A stretch of DNA of 64,000 bases from Limnoperna fortunei. Its lineage: Eukaryota; Mollusca; Bivalvia; Mytilida; Modiolidae. This document shows, one piece after another, positions 1 to 10,767 of this stretch. The translations under genes were made by a program, and so were the position numbers. The stretch is taken from NCBI GenBank assembly GCA_944474755.1, contig OX104115.1, positions 50,399,648-50,463,647 of the forward strand, given 5' to 3'. A model generated the notes under the pieces. It had not been told where the DNA came from. It did not search any database and worked only from the letters and a program-made list of their open reading frames with translations. How positions within the stretch are numbered: the stretch's first letter is position 1; each line of letters opens with the position of its first letter.

Positions 1-1131
1 TGTTTATGGAACTTCATATCTGAGATGGTTATGTTTTCAAAAAGAGCAAAACAAGCCTTTGTAAGACTTCTGTTTGTAGTTGAGACTGCAGTTATAGAGA
101 GAATTGATGGAAGATATAATTTTAGAAAGAGACCTTCCAATGACTTTTAATACCAAGTTTGGTTCAAACTGACTAAATGGTTTCAGAAATAAAGATTTTT
201 TCTCTCTCTTTTTTCAAACACCTACAGTACACCCAGAGAAGATGGTCATTCAAACCTGCTTCACAGTGTTGCACATAAAATTTGAGTGGGCATTGTCAGC
301 AGTATCAATGTAAAATCTAGGTCATGTGAGGGAATTTAAAACTTGTCATTTTTTGTTAATAAATGAGAACTTGCACTAGAACAGATATTTATAATAACTT
401 GAATTAATGTTTTAATATGACAATATATAGTATTTAGTTCAACTGCAACCATTGTACCAGTGATTATTTGTTTTGTCCTTATAATTTCATGATAATACAT
501 CATTGTTTTGTCAATAAACAAACATAAATCTTTTCTCTAGATTGATTCAAAAGAAAACACAACTGTTAAACCATGTGGTCAGCAGAAAATAATCTGGGGT
601 AAAAGATAAATAAATACACATTTACATCTGTCTTTATCATATCAGAACTGTAAAAAAGTAAAGAATGTTTCATTTAAACACTCAATTCATAGAAAAGTTT
701 CAATATTCTGAAGAAAACTGACCTAGATAAAAACACTATTTATATGGTCACATTGGTGCAAATAACATTTACTTGTATACAGAGGATTATTCTTTTTACC
801 ATTGATTACTTGATATTTTGGTCAAAATAATAAAAGAACCCAATTATGTTTTGTCCAAACACTAAAGGTTTCTAGAAACTCTTAAGGCAGGCATGATATA
901 TAAATACACAAAATGATTAAGGCAAATCTGACTCAATTCTGCCTAGTGGTTTCACATGTGATTTTTTATGTCAATGGCACAGACAATGGACACAAAGAAA
1001 GGAACAATACTCCTGTTAGGTTTAGGTGAGCAAACAAATTACATAGTATGAGAAAGAAAAAAATATTTATGAAGGCAGAGTTTCTTGATTTTAAAACAGC
1101 CCAATATTTAATAATGATTGCTAGAGATTAC
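1..1131. other. AtuA-like gene intron 3 (partial)
   Basis: AT-rich sequence with no open reading frame of coding character on either strand. I searched the minus strand for the expected SNAGG-type exon of the AtuA-like gene and found none. No repeat family used elsewhere in the window was recognised here. Confidence 0.6.
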
Positions 1132-1201
1132 CTTTTGACTTAATATCTTTGATGAATGGTGCCATACATATATGTACAAAATCTGGAGCATACCCTAAAT
1201 C
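1132..1201 (-). CDS. AtuA-like protein, exon 3
   Basis: Read on the minus strand this segment follows a good acceptor (TATTTTCAG) and ends at AAAAG|GTAATC. It encodes DLGYAPDFVHICMAPFIKDI plus KSK and is 70 nt long, leaving the frame in phase 1. The DLGYAPDFV...MAPFI..I block is what I expect after the first strand-helix block of AtuA/DUF1446 proteins, which typically read as a GYA.DFV motif followed by an acidic/basic helix. The next exon should encode the conserved KVVSNAGG region. I did not find it between here and the left edge, so it probably lies outside the window. No enzymatic activity is proven for animal members. Confidence 0.82.
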
Positions 1202-1636
1202 CTGAAAATAAAAATCAAATAAAGTTATAAACAATTGTCATGAATAGGTATGAAAAAACTTCAGAATGTTTTGTATGAATTTTAAAGAGCATTTACATTT
1301 TTATTTTTAATTAAATCATTTTGGTCAATAAATGCAGTTACAGTGCAGCATATATTCTTAAGAAAATTCATTACTGCCATATTTGATTATTTAAATATGT
1401 AACCGAATAAAATTCATGAATATTTTGCCGTGAGGATTGAATATTAAACATGGGATGTTCCTGAATCTCCCACGTACCATATTAAAACAGAAGATATGAG
1501 GGATCAAATTTGTAGGAAAATAGAACTGACATAAAAGTTTGATCCTTATTCATAATTACAGATATCTAAATACAGGATTGTGACAATTATTACTATAAAT
1601 TGTTTGGATACGAAACTTAAAAGTCAGTAAATGAAC

Positions 1637-1737
1637 CTTCTGTTTATGTTTAGCTGCTATCAACAGAGACATGGTTATCTCTGACAGGTAGTCAAACACC
1701 AGGTAGTCCAGCTTTGTCCCATAGATCAATTGTGGAG
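1637..1737 (-). CDS. AtuA-like protein, exon 2
   Basis: The minus strand reads TATTTATGTTGCAG, then an open segment encoding APQLIYGTKLDYLVFDYLSE and then ITMSLLIAAKHKQK. The LDYLVFDYLSEITMSLL block is the signature of AtuA/DUF1446-type proteins. The acceptor is strong. The donor AAG|GTTCAT is weak but keeps phase: 101 nt plus one base from exon 1 make 34 codons, and exon 3 then starts in phase 0 with GAT. Joining exons 1 and 2 gives GDTAVAAPQLIYG, with no gap relative to the family. Confidence 0.88.
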
Positions 1738-3871
1738 CTGCAACATAAATAACTTAATAATGCGAATGTGAAAATTATTTTATGTACAATAATGTGTTAA
1801 CTTTACAATGTAGTCATGTAGCCAATAAATTTAAGAATTTAGGACAATGCAGAAACTGTTTTATGTTAATCTTTATGTGGTAATAGCCAATAACTACAAA
1901 AATCCTGGTTATGTCTGCACAACACAAACTTCTGGTTACTGCAATTTTGAGTCTAGTAACATAGAGTGAAGGATGTTTCTAATGTACAGTACATGTAATA
2001 GGATCAAACATTTGGATGGAACTTAAATGTTATCATTTATATTGAGACAAAAAGCATTATACATTTATGAGGCTGGAGTACTGGGACAGATTTTAGTAGA
2101 TTGTGTACATACAATTTAGTGGTCATGCTGTGCATTTTTTTTTATTAATTAACACATTTTTTCTAAAACATGACAATACAATGCTCCCCAGAGTACACAA
2201 TTGATAATAAAAGAGCTGTACAACTGTACAAAAGAGTAAACTTTTCTCGATGGTAAGTGATATATATATTTATCGCAATATACAGTTTATTGCATGGTAA
2301 AATTTTTAAACGATAGCATTTTTCTATTCTATTCTATTTCTATTCAACGTTGCCACATACACTTTCCAAACCAGGAAATTATGTCCACTTTTTTTACTTT
2401 TAGCTGTATATTTTTCATTAACTATCAGTGATTAATGATAATGTCTGTGTCACTATTTCAATTATGATGTTTGCATTGTGTTTATCACCTCTAAATATAT
2501 GTATGTATTATTAATTTCTATTTTAAAAGATCAGTTTAAGGTTTGCCACATGAATAACATTATCAGCAACCATAGTGTATGTGGAAGACTCTCCAGTTCA
2601 AGGAACATATAAATCAATGGGACTAGAATTTATTAACAATATTGCATCATTTTTCAGTGTCAAGCAACTATTATTTGCACAACTAGTCAGGACACGGATA
2701 TAATCATTATCTTATTTACGGCTTTCATAAGATATCAATCGACAATATGCTGTTCATGACTCTGGGAACTGTCACTATATTTATGTATTTAAAAAAATAC
2801 ATCGTTTTGTATGAATTCATTCTAAAAATTGTAAGGTGTACTAGTCCAGCAAGTTTAAAAAAAATAGCTGTATACTGTATGTTTTTTTTATGTGATGAAT
2901 ATCATCACCAATTAGACAAATTATATGATTACACAGGTACATTTATACTTATGACATTTTTGTTTATTATTTTTTTTTCACACAGTCACACCTGTGATTA
3001 CATAACAAGGTCAACAGGTGGCCATCTAATTAAAAGTGAAAGGATTGTTTTTTCATATTTTTCCTTTCAAAACATGGTATATAAACAAACTAGAATTTAT
3101 TACCAATATTGCATCATTTCTAGTGATATGGAATTTCAAGTGATATGGAATAGAATACTGTCTGACCAAGGGCATTAAGTTGTCTGTGTAGGATGTAAAA
3201 GACTCCCCCAACAATGGAACAGAATACTGGACATGAATAACAAGTAGGCAATAACTATTTAATTCCATGATGTGATACATTAAAAAATCATAACAGTTAT
3301 ATATTTTGTTGTGTGTTATTAGCAAGTGAAGAATATTGCTTTCGATACATAACAGAATGGGACATTACCATGTAAACTAGCAAAAAATGTCTTTGAAAGA
3401 GACACAAAAGTATGCTTATTCATCATACAGTAATCTCTATTCTGACCTATTTCTTTCATTTTCTTCAAACATTCTTCTAGCAGAATGAGACAGAAAAAAA
3501 AGAATACTGCATTTATAAGGCATTGATCATTTGCAATTATAGGGACTGTTCACAAATTTGGCCTACAGGTCAAACATGGTCATGAATGTAATTAGGTAAC
3601 TTTGTCACTAAGCTTAATTTAATTGTATCAAGTTTAAATAAATAATTGGTACCATATTGTGCTATTCAGTGTAATTTAATTTCTGCTTTATCATTTCAGC
3701 TCGTTACAATATTGTTTTTTGACCAAGATTTCATATGTACTACACTAAAGGCTTGGGGAATTTCATTATTTAATTACATATTCAAGTCCAAGATATAATG
3801 CCCTTGTTTAATGTTACACAATCTTGCTCTTATGAAAACTTAAACTTAAGCAATGCAAAAGTGAAATTATT

Positions 3872-3897
3872 AAGCCCTTTAAGATCTTAAAGGGCTT
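3872..3897. repeat. Perfect 26-bp palindrome
   Basis: AAGCCCTTTAAG joined to ATCTTAAAGGGCTT is its own reverse complement over 26 bases. It lies just inside the right arm of a pair of inverted segments (about 3571-3600 and 3899-3931). The whole 3571-3931 block may be an old fold-back element. Confidence 0.6.
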
Positions 3898-4010
3898 ACC
3901 TAATTACATTATCATTAACCATGTTTGACCTTATTAAAAAAAAAGATCTTTGCAACTGCTTGGCATGTCATTAAAACTTATCCACAGGCCTGGGAATTCA
4001 TGTTTAGTGC

Positions 4011-4440
4011 TTGATCTTATGTCTCGTTTTTCACATTTTATGCTTCTTCATGCTTTTACTACTGCATCCAATGTGCTTGTCTCACGTTTTGATTTTTATG
4101 TCTTTTTTTTTAATTTTTAGCCTTTATGCCTGTGCTTCCAAATGTGCTTGTCTGATGTTTGATTTTATGTATTGTTTTAAATGTCTATCCTTTTATTGTT
4201 GTGCTTCCATATGTGCTTGTTTAATGTTTCATTTTTATGTCTTGCTTTTTAAGTTAATGTGCTTATTCTTAGTCGTATATTGGTCAAATAATTATGTCTT
4301 GCATGCTTTGCTTTTTATTATGTTCGTGATAAATGTTATTTATGTGACAATATGTAATTATGTATATGTCGGTTTAAAAGCTCTGCAGAGCTTATGTTTT
4401 TCTGTTACCTGTCTTGCCGACTTTAATTAAATAAAGCTTA
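4011..4440. repeat. T-rich degenerate repeat with possible retroelement 3' tail
   Basis: A run of imperfect units containing TGTGCTTGTCT and TTTATGTCTT recurs roughly every 70 bp. It ends in CTTGCCGACTTTAATTAAAT followed by AAAGC. The ending, with an AATAAA hexamer close to the edge, resembles the 3' tail of a non-LTR retroelement, but no coding part is attached. The 139-residue open frame here is a by-product of the T-rich composition. Confidence 0.35.
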
Positions 4441-4633
4441 CTAAAAATTGTTTTATAAAAATATACATAACTTTTTACAGAATTTGACAGTGTGTTTATG
4501 TTTATTGTAACCATCCAGGTAATAAACATAACACATACCTGTCATTCTTATAGACCCTGCAAAAAAGTCTATCACTCCCACTTCTTAGTTATATTTTTTT
4601 CAATCTACTTTAATAGATACAAAATATTTTTAC

Positions 4634-4847
4634 CAGCAACTGCTGTATCTCCAAAGAAACCAGACGCACATCCTATTCTGACAGTTTTGCCTTTAAGAAT
4701 ATGGCATTTAAATCTACAGATTGTTATCCTACGAGGGGCAATAAATTTTGAAAATAGCCCAGAACATCTACTTAGATGTTTGAACCCTGTCATCTTTTTC
4801 ACTTCGACCGGATGTATTGTTTTGAGTATCGACGCATGCTCAATCAA
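4634..4847 (-). CDS. AtuA-like protein, exon 1 (N-terminus)
   Basis: This exon encodes about 71 residues from ATG at 4847. The C-terminal part, KGKTVRIGCASGFFGDTAVA, is the start of the AtuA/DUF1446 domain (RIG.ASGF.GD motif). It ends at GTTGCTG|GTAAAA in phase 1. Upstream of the domain are about 50 residues rich in Arg, Lys, His and hydrophobics with almost no acidic residues after Met19 (MTGFKHLSRCSGLFSKF). This looks like a mitochondrial presequence. Met19 (codon at 4793-4791) is therefore a possible alternative start. In bacteria AtuA takes part in catabolism of acyclic terpenes/isoprenoids. The animal role is unknown to me. Confidence 0.85.
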
Positions 4848-5001
4848 TCACATGATAATTCATACACATCAATTTCCAATATGGACGACAGCAAACGTCA
4901 GAACAGATTTGTTGTTGTTTAGGTCGATTCCAGTAAAATTTGAAATGTAGCTCTGTTCTCTATAGCATTTAGAAATATCAAAGCGTAAATAATATAACAA
5001 A
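4848..5001. promoter_or_regulatory. Shared divergent promoter region (AtuA-like / JIP)
   Basis: Only 154 bp separate the start codons of the minus-strand AtuA-like gene and the plus-strand JIP gene, so both 5' ends and any proximal control elements must fall here or within unseen upstream non-coding exons. A CCAAT pentamer on the plus strand lies at 4876-4880. No convincing TATA box is placed for either gene. Transcription start sites cannot be set from sequence alone. Confidence 0.55.
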
Positions 5002-5298
5002 ATGGCAGAAATCGCCGAAACAGTTTATGGGACAAATGAAGAGGGTCATGTCATGTCAGAAAAGGTTTCTGCTCTAGCCACAAATGTTTACAAAGAGTTC
5101 GAACGTATGATTAAAAAATACGACGAAGATGTTGTGAAGGAGCTGATGCCCTTAACTGTTGGACTTTTAGAGGGACTCGACCAGGCTCTCCAAGATAAGC
5201 AAGAATGTGAAGTAGAAGTTGAATTATTGAGAGATGATAATGAGCAGTTGTTGACACAATACGAAAGAGAAAAACAGCTTCGAAAAGTAGCAGAGCAG
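5002..5298 (+). CDS. JIP3: JIP3/4 exon 1: RH1 domain
   Basis: Encodes 99 residues beginning [20 protein letters not shown]. The start context AACAAAATGG has A at -3 and G at +4. The block containing [20 protein letters not shown] and later LLEGLDQAL and LRKVAEQ is the RILP-homology 1 domain, nearly at its usual distance from Met1. In the family RH1 contacts the kinesin heavy chain region and nearby coiled coils. The exon ends at GCAGAGCAG|GTAATC in phase 0. The frame stays open into the intron until 5415, but the family alignment stops at AEQ, so the intronic extension is not part of the usual protein. Confidence 0.96.
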
Positions 5299-5918
5299 GT
5301 AATCAAATATTTGAATACATTATGTCTGAAAAAAAAACACAAAATAAGCAAACGAGTTAAACAAGACAAAATATTATCTGATCCCATCTTTCCTGAACAC
5401 ATAAGGGTATGGTAATAACTCTCCCCACTCTTGAGTCGCTCCATCATGAATCGCCCTGATGACGATGCTTATACTGATGATGAAGAAAAATTAAATGCAA
5501 ATTATGATTTAGTGACAAAACATCAATAAAATATTAACAATGTACATATAAAACAACAAAAATGATCAACAAATCAATTCGCCGATTGCGAATTAAGTGG
5601 TGTTACCTCCCTTAAAGGGGCGGATAACAGCGATTTACATGTATGACTCGCACATGCAGTATATGCTTACCACTAACTTTCAGTGAGAAAATTCTTATTT
5701 CCAATGTATTTGAAACCAGAAAAACGATGTTTTGCAACATATTTTGAACTCGTTATTGTGACATTCCAGTTTTATTTTTGGGTTCACACAATTGTTCATT
5801 TGACAAATAATATTATTGTCTGGAAATTCAATAACAATGGGACGTGCACAATGCGAGTATTCAGTGTCAATTGTCATTCTTTCGAACACCTGATGTGATT
5901 GACTTAATTGACAGGTGA

Positions 5919-6912
5919 CACTGGTAAACCTAAACGGTTAAAATGCCGACTTTTGGTAAAAATTAGAGTAAAACGGCTAAAAACTCTATTTTTAACAATT
6001 TTTCGTTATTTTAACCAATATTCTCCAAAATTAGACACGAACTTTATTTTTAACCGAAAGATAATAATTTTAGCCGTGTCGACCGTAACTTTCTAAAGCG
6101 CTCAAGTGATCGCAATTTTCTGATAACGTGATCGATAATCTACAGCTACTAGATATAAAGAAAGCCGCCATAACAGTTTAAATGTCAAAGTAATCCCTAG
6201 TTATGGCAACTATTTCAAGTCTGTAGTTCAAATATTATGGAATGTAAAAGCTTCCAAAATTACCACAGACTATGATAAATTATTGTCGTAATAAATTAAA
6301 TAACACATATACATTGTTTATTTAATTTTGTGATGAGAACTTGCTTTTTGTGACATATAGTTAGACAAACGATTTGCATAGTGTGTTTTTATACTAATTG
6401 AAGATAATTAATCCACAGGTGTTACCGGTCATTTTGTCTGAACATGGTTTATGAGTACACATCAGGTGTTAAACAGTGTTTTATTGCTAATATCAACACC
6501 TAATGCTTAGTAAAATAATTAAACAATTCCAGTAAAAATTTTCGAATATTCATAATACGGCTTAATAAAGAACGCGTTTTTTGCTTTACATAATTTTTTT
6601 TATGTTTAAGCCAAGTAATACTAATAATTTTATACGAATTAAGAATAAATATAGAAAAATATATCTATGGATGTAGAAATATCAGTTTAAAAAATGTATA
6701 CGGATTATGGAAAAAATAAAAAAATAATAAAAAAATACAATCGAATTAAATATACGTCGTATCAGTATGTCGGAGAACAAATTCGTACAAGTTTTTTTGT
6801 ATGTGCCAGTTACTCATCCGTTACCAGATATAACCGAATACACGTCTATTTTTAATACACGATACTGATTTCTGTGGTGCACCTGCCATCGCAATTTCAA
6901 GACAAAAGAGGT
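5919..6912 (+). repeat. Left arm of ~1-kb inverted repeat
   Basis: Begins CACTGGTAAACCTAAACGG and runs to about TTTCAAGACAAAAG. Its reverse complement is found at 13417-14391 with only scattered differences, for example in the AACCGAAAGATAATAATTTT and ATTAATCCACAGGTGTTACC blocks. The two arms enclose about 6.5 kb. No clear target duplication was found at the outer edges, so the pair may be long TIRs of a decayed DNA transposon or two opposed copies of one repeat. Confidence 0.85.
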
Positions 6913-7377
6913 AAACCACCACGGTAGCCATCAAAATGGTATCACAAGATTTTTTATTTTCATTCACTAACATTCGTGTTCATAAACATTGTCAAGACCT
7001 TAACAGTGTTTTCGTTAAGAACCGGCCGCCGGCCAGAATGTCCGCCTCAGTGAACTTCCTGGCCGGTTCAAATTACGTTTCCAAAAAAAAAATATTGTGC
7101 AATTTTTCGTTTATTGAGTTTCAAGTTCGATGTTTTCACGCAGAGATTATTTTAAGCGTAAATAAACTACTTCCTTGTTGTTGTGAATGACGCTAGCCCT
7201 ATAGTCTCCGGTATCGATTTTGTCATTGGTCATTTGTAATTTGGATTTTGATTGGCTGTAATTGTTTAATTCTCCGTCGCAGTGGCGTTTGAATGCAACA
7301 GAATCCATGTCAATAAGTCATGATGAACAATGACATTGATCAAAAAAGCAAACTGGAGGACTATCGTAAATAATACC

Positions 7378-7435
7378 ATGAAACGGAGTATCAAAGATTT
7401 TTTTAAAAACGTTCAAAATAAAAGGTCGAAAGGTG
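7378..7435 (+). pseudogene. Possible first exon of a transposase-like protein
   Basis: ATG at 7378 opens MKRSIKDFFKNVQNKRSK and then meets AAAG|GTGAAT, a plausible donor. Short basic starts of the form MKR.I.DFF are common in zinc-finger hAT-type transposases and their domesticated relatives. No downstream exon could be joined with confidence. It lies between the two ~1-kb inverted arms, 375 bp after a GC-rich CAGTGTTTTCG segment that looks like a hAT-type terminus. Confidence 0.3.
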
Positions 7436-8666
7436 AATATAAAGATTTAAATATATATTTGATCATTGTTGTTCGTTTGTTTAATAAACATGCATGATCA
7501 CCGATGGCACCATTTAAATTTTGACAGTAACTAGTTAGTTGAATCTCGTCAATCATCAATAACATGCCGGGGTATGACATAAAAAAAAATAATAAAAAAT
7601 CATCGATCTTTCGTGGCAAGAAGAGGTTCCTTTAGAATAAGGGGAACCGAACTGCCCTCCTTTTTCCACTTTTTCTTCTTATAAAAATAAAATATTGCCA
7701 AATCTGTCAAGTCAGTCACGGCAGTGCCCTCTTATAATAAATTCACATTTTTGGGGCAATATATGCTGTCCAATTCTTCTGTTTTTTGCTCAAACCATCA
7801 AGAGGGGGTGATTTTTAATAAAGTTTACTTGGCATGAATGCAGTAGTATCAACTATAGCATGTATAGGTCACCCAATAAAACTGAAAGCATATAGCCTAG
7901 GATAAATCTTTTATGTAATTGCACTCTGATCTGATGCACAAAAGCTGGATAATTATTCTCATGAAAAGAAAGCGAATTTTGGTCTACTGAAAGATTGACT
8001 CCTGTAACACTAACTATAAAATCACTATTTCTGTTTATATGACTAATGTGTACTGATTGGCAGCAAATATCAAAAGTAAAGAATCAACAGCCATCTGCAT
8101 GATCACTCAGTTTCATTGTAACTAACACCTGAAATTGTATTATATGTTCATTTTGTTTTGTGTTTGGTATCGTACAGCAGTCAGTTTTTATAAAATGTTG
8201 TGGACACTTGTCCGTACAATTTACACTACTAATTACACTCAGACTCTTTTAATTGAAAAGGAAGGAAAAAATAATCACACAAGTCAGTGGACAAAGCTTA
8301 AGCTGTGCAAGATGCATGTTTCATTTCAAGAAAAGATGTGCATTAATGTGTAGAAACATGTAGCAAGGGGTACTGTACAAACATACCAAAGAAATAATAT
8401 ATGATAGTAAACTAAATTCAACTTAATTTGTCCAAGATGTGCAGTAATAAGAGTACTGATTCTGTGAAATCAAACAAACAACAAGTTACAACTGAAGCAT
8501 TTTAATATCAGTAATTGTAAATATACAAACATGTAGGAGAAAAAACATACATAATTTCACTTATTCAGATACCTGAATTTGACTTGAAAATCGCTTCAGA
8601 ATGCAGGATTTTGCATCCTTGATTTCAAAATTTTCTGACCCCCCCTACCAGGGGTGTACCTCCTCA

Positions 8667-8694
8667 AATTTCAGTTGAGCCTGCTCAACTGAAA
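8667..8694. repeat. Short perfect hairpin
   Basis: ATTTCAGTTGAG, a CCTG loop and CTCAACTGAAAT form a 12-bp perfect stem. No U-run follows that would make it a bacterial-style terminator. It is most likely a fragment of a repeat end. Confidence 0.55.
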
Positions 8695-9669
8695 TAAAGT
8701 GAAAACACTGCTTAAATTTCATACTATAAAATAGAACAACAAAAAAAGATCAGGCGTATTTTTGCAACTCAATTTTTTTAAATAATTAACTTTGTTATGT
8801 TATAAAACTATAAACTGTTAATGACATTTATTCTAATGTTACCAACTCTTTAAATTTATTGTTTTATTTTAAATAATTTTTCAAAATTTTTATTTAGCCT
8901 TTAACGTGTTTGTTTAAAGGGTTTCAAATAAGATTCTAGGTATGATTAATCACATTCTATACGTTTTTAAATTGATTTACGTAACATAATTAAAGCGTGA
9001 ATTAAATATAATTCCGTATATTTTTTGACGTTCTATAATAAAGAAATTGATTTTGCTTCATATTTCTATTACTTTTTAACTGATTTAGACATTGTATTGT
9101 AACTTTACCTTTAGTCTTTCGTTTTGACCTTTCAGGTGTGACATAATAATTAAGCAATTAACAAACTAATATACAATTACATCACATATCTCTTACGAGT
9201 ATCGCTAATTATTGCTTGCTGGACATTAATCACCGATGCAGTACATGTTTTAATTGAAAAATATTGATATGATAGCTGAAAATAATGCACATAGTATATA
9301 TTATTAAGCTTCTTTCATATACTATTTATGTATGACCTTCATTGTCATGAATTATAAGACAAATATTATATGGTCCATAACTAGCTAGTTACGATGTGCC
9401 GATGGAACTGGTAGTTTTTGTATTGCCGATCATCATATAAAATTAATTCTTCAACAGCAGGCTGGATCATCATGTCCTAACGAAATAGCAGTGACAAAAT
9501 TCAATATCTATATAACATTACTCAAATCCGCCGGGCAACAATATATGCAACCTACTTACCACTGTCAAATAAATCGGACATCCATATGCATAGTTATTTA
9601 CACATACAAAAAATAGCATGTAAACATACAGTATAAGAGGAAGAAAACAATCTCAGAAACGGTCATTTC

Positions 9670-9860
9670 ACCACTATCAGCGTAATATATTTGCAATCTC
9701 CGGCACCAAATTCATATCCGGTCCGGAAATTTTCACAAATTCTTGTGCTCTGAACTGGTTTTCGGTTATATTGTAAACCTACGCTTTATATACCAAATAA
9801 AAGTTAAAAGGGTACCAGTTCAACTTTGGCACGTAAACATAATAAACATGACGCGGTATC
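9670..9860 (+). repeat. Diverged copy of the 40521-41595 element core
   Basis: Shares the run ATCTCCGGC..C..ATTCATATCCG and GAAATT...CTAGTGCT-like followed by TTGAACTGGT-like blocks with 41190-41300, and later AGTTnnACGGnnACCAGTT-like sequence. Termini were not located. The adjacent 9895-10030 segment, rich in GGCGACTT and ending GCGAGCCCTG, may belong to the same decayed element or to another one. Confidence 0.45.
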
Positions 9861-10179
9861 AAACATATGAAGATTTCTTACCAAAAGGGGAATAAAATTT
9901 GAAAGGCGACATTAGGCGATTCTACAAAATGAAAGGGCGACTTCACTTCGCTTTTGAAGATGATCGACGGCGAAGTGAGACCACGATAAGGCGACTTCTT
10001 CGCCCGAGTCGCCCTCCAACGCGAGCCCTGTAATATCATGGTGGTGGGGGGGGGGGGGGGTCAAATCTTTATTGTACATTTCAGGTCTTTCATGATAGGC
10101 TTTTAAATTTTATTACTTAATTACATTACAAATTACAATATATTCATTAAGGCACATTAGTTACACAGATGAAAAATGT

Positions 10180-10592
10180 TCACATTGTTGGTAATTTAGG
10201 AATCCAAATTTTTCCTTCGTCTTTCACATGCACAAGAGGAGGTGACATCTGGTTTGTACCGATAACTGGATTTGGCAGACCTCTACAATATAACACTTTT
10301 AGTCTATGTCTGGCTGTAAGTAGCCCATCCAGTTTATCCATGCCAACTGATTGGTGTTGTGCGTGAAAAAAAAAAGGAAATGGTTCCAACACAACTCATG
10401 TAGAGTATCAAGGAGCCTTTTTCTTTCTGTTCATCATTTTCCAGTGGTTGTAATACACTTGAAGGGCTCTTATTTCATCTATGGTGGCACATCTTATCTC
10501 GGGTCTATGGCACCCAGCATACAGAAAGGTATCCATTGTAGTTTCTGCCATGTCTTTTAATGGTTGTACATATCCACTGCTGTCCACCATGG
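10180..10592 (-). pseudogene. Unidentified coding relic (minus strand)
   Basis: Reading leftwards from ATG at 10590, one frame encodes MVDSSGYVQPLKDMAETTMD and onward (61 codons), meets two in-frame stops at about 10408 and 10399, then continues in the same frame from 10392 with a segment including HRLKVLYCRGLPNPVIG and VHVKDEGKIWIPKLP. Composition is far more protein-like than the surroundings. A pyrimidine-rich stretch ending ACACCAATCAG before TTGGCATGG could be a splice acceptor, so the two halves may be separate exons and not a broken one. I do not recognise the family. It could be a transposon protein or a nested host gene. Confidence 0.45.
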
Positions 10593-10603
10593 TGATTAAC
10601 CAC

Positions 10604-10767
10604 CAGTCTTCCCGAAATGTGCCGGTCCGCCGGACCCGACCGGCAAAAAACAGCCAAATTTAACTCCGGTCCGGCAAATTTGTTAAATTTACAACAAAAA
10701 TGTTAAATTGGTCCGGCAGTATTTGTGTTTAGGTCCGACAACCCAAGAACTAATTTCGCGAAGACTG
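10604..10767. mobile_element. 164-bp hAT-type MITE with 8-bp TSD
   Basis: Left end CAGTCTTCCCGAAATGTG and right end (reverse complement) CAGTCTTCGCGAAATTAG form about 15-bp TIRs. The element is flanked by the exact 8-bp duplication TTAACCAC at 10596-10603 and 10768-10775. CAG...CTG termini with an 8-bp duplication are the hAT pattern. The interior is rich in GGTCCGGC-like runs. It carries no open frame and must be non-autonomous. It sits next to the start of the minus-strand coding relic. Confidence 0.9.

Larger units (their letters stand above)
1738..4633 (-). other. AtuA-like gene intron 1
   Basis: A 2.9-kb AT-rich intron. It holds a diverged direct repeat: TAGAATTTATTAnCAATATTGCATCAT near 2628 and again near 3090. 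It also holds an inverted pair (GGTCAAACATGG near 3571 and CCATGTTTGACC near 3920) enclosing a perfect 26-bp palindrome at 3872-3897. A T-rich degenerate repeat lies at 4011-4430. The 143-residue open frame at 2747-3178 has no coding character. Confidence 0.7.

Noticed and set aside
2747..3178. 143-residue plus-strand open frame
   Set aside because: Rich in Ile, Phe, Tyr and Lys as expected from AT-rich DNA, no motif, lies in the intron of the AtuA-like gene and overlaps an equally long minus-strand frame.
4492..4950. 152-residue plus-strand open frame
   Set aside because: It is antisense to the AtuA-like exon 1, whose family motif and splice phases are clear on the minus strand.
9895..10030. 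Possible hAT terminus CAGGGCTCGCG (minus strand) at 10030
   Set aside because: A matching opposite terminus and a target duplication were not found, so no element is called.
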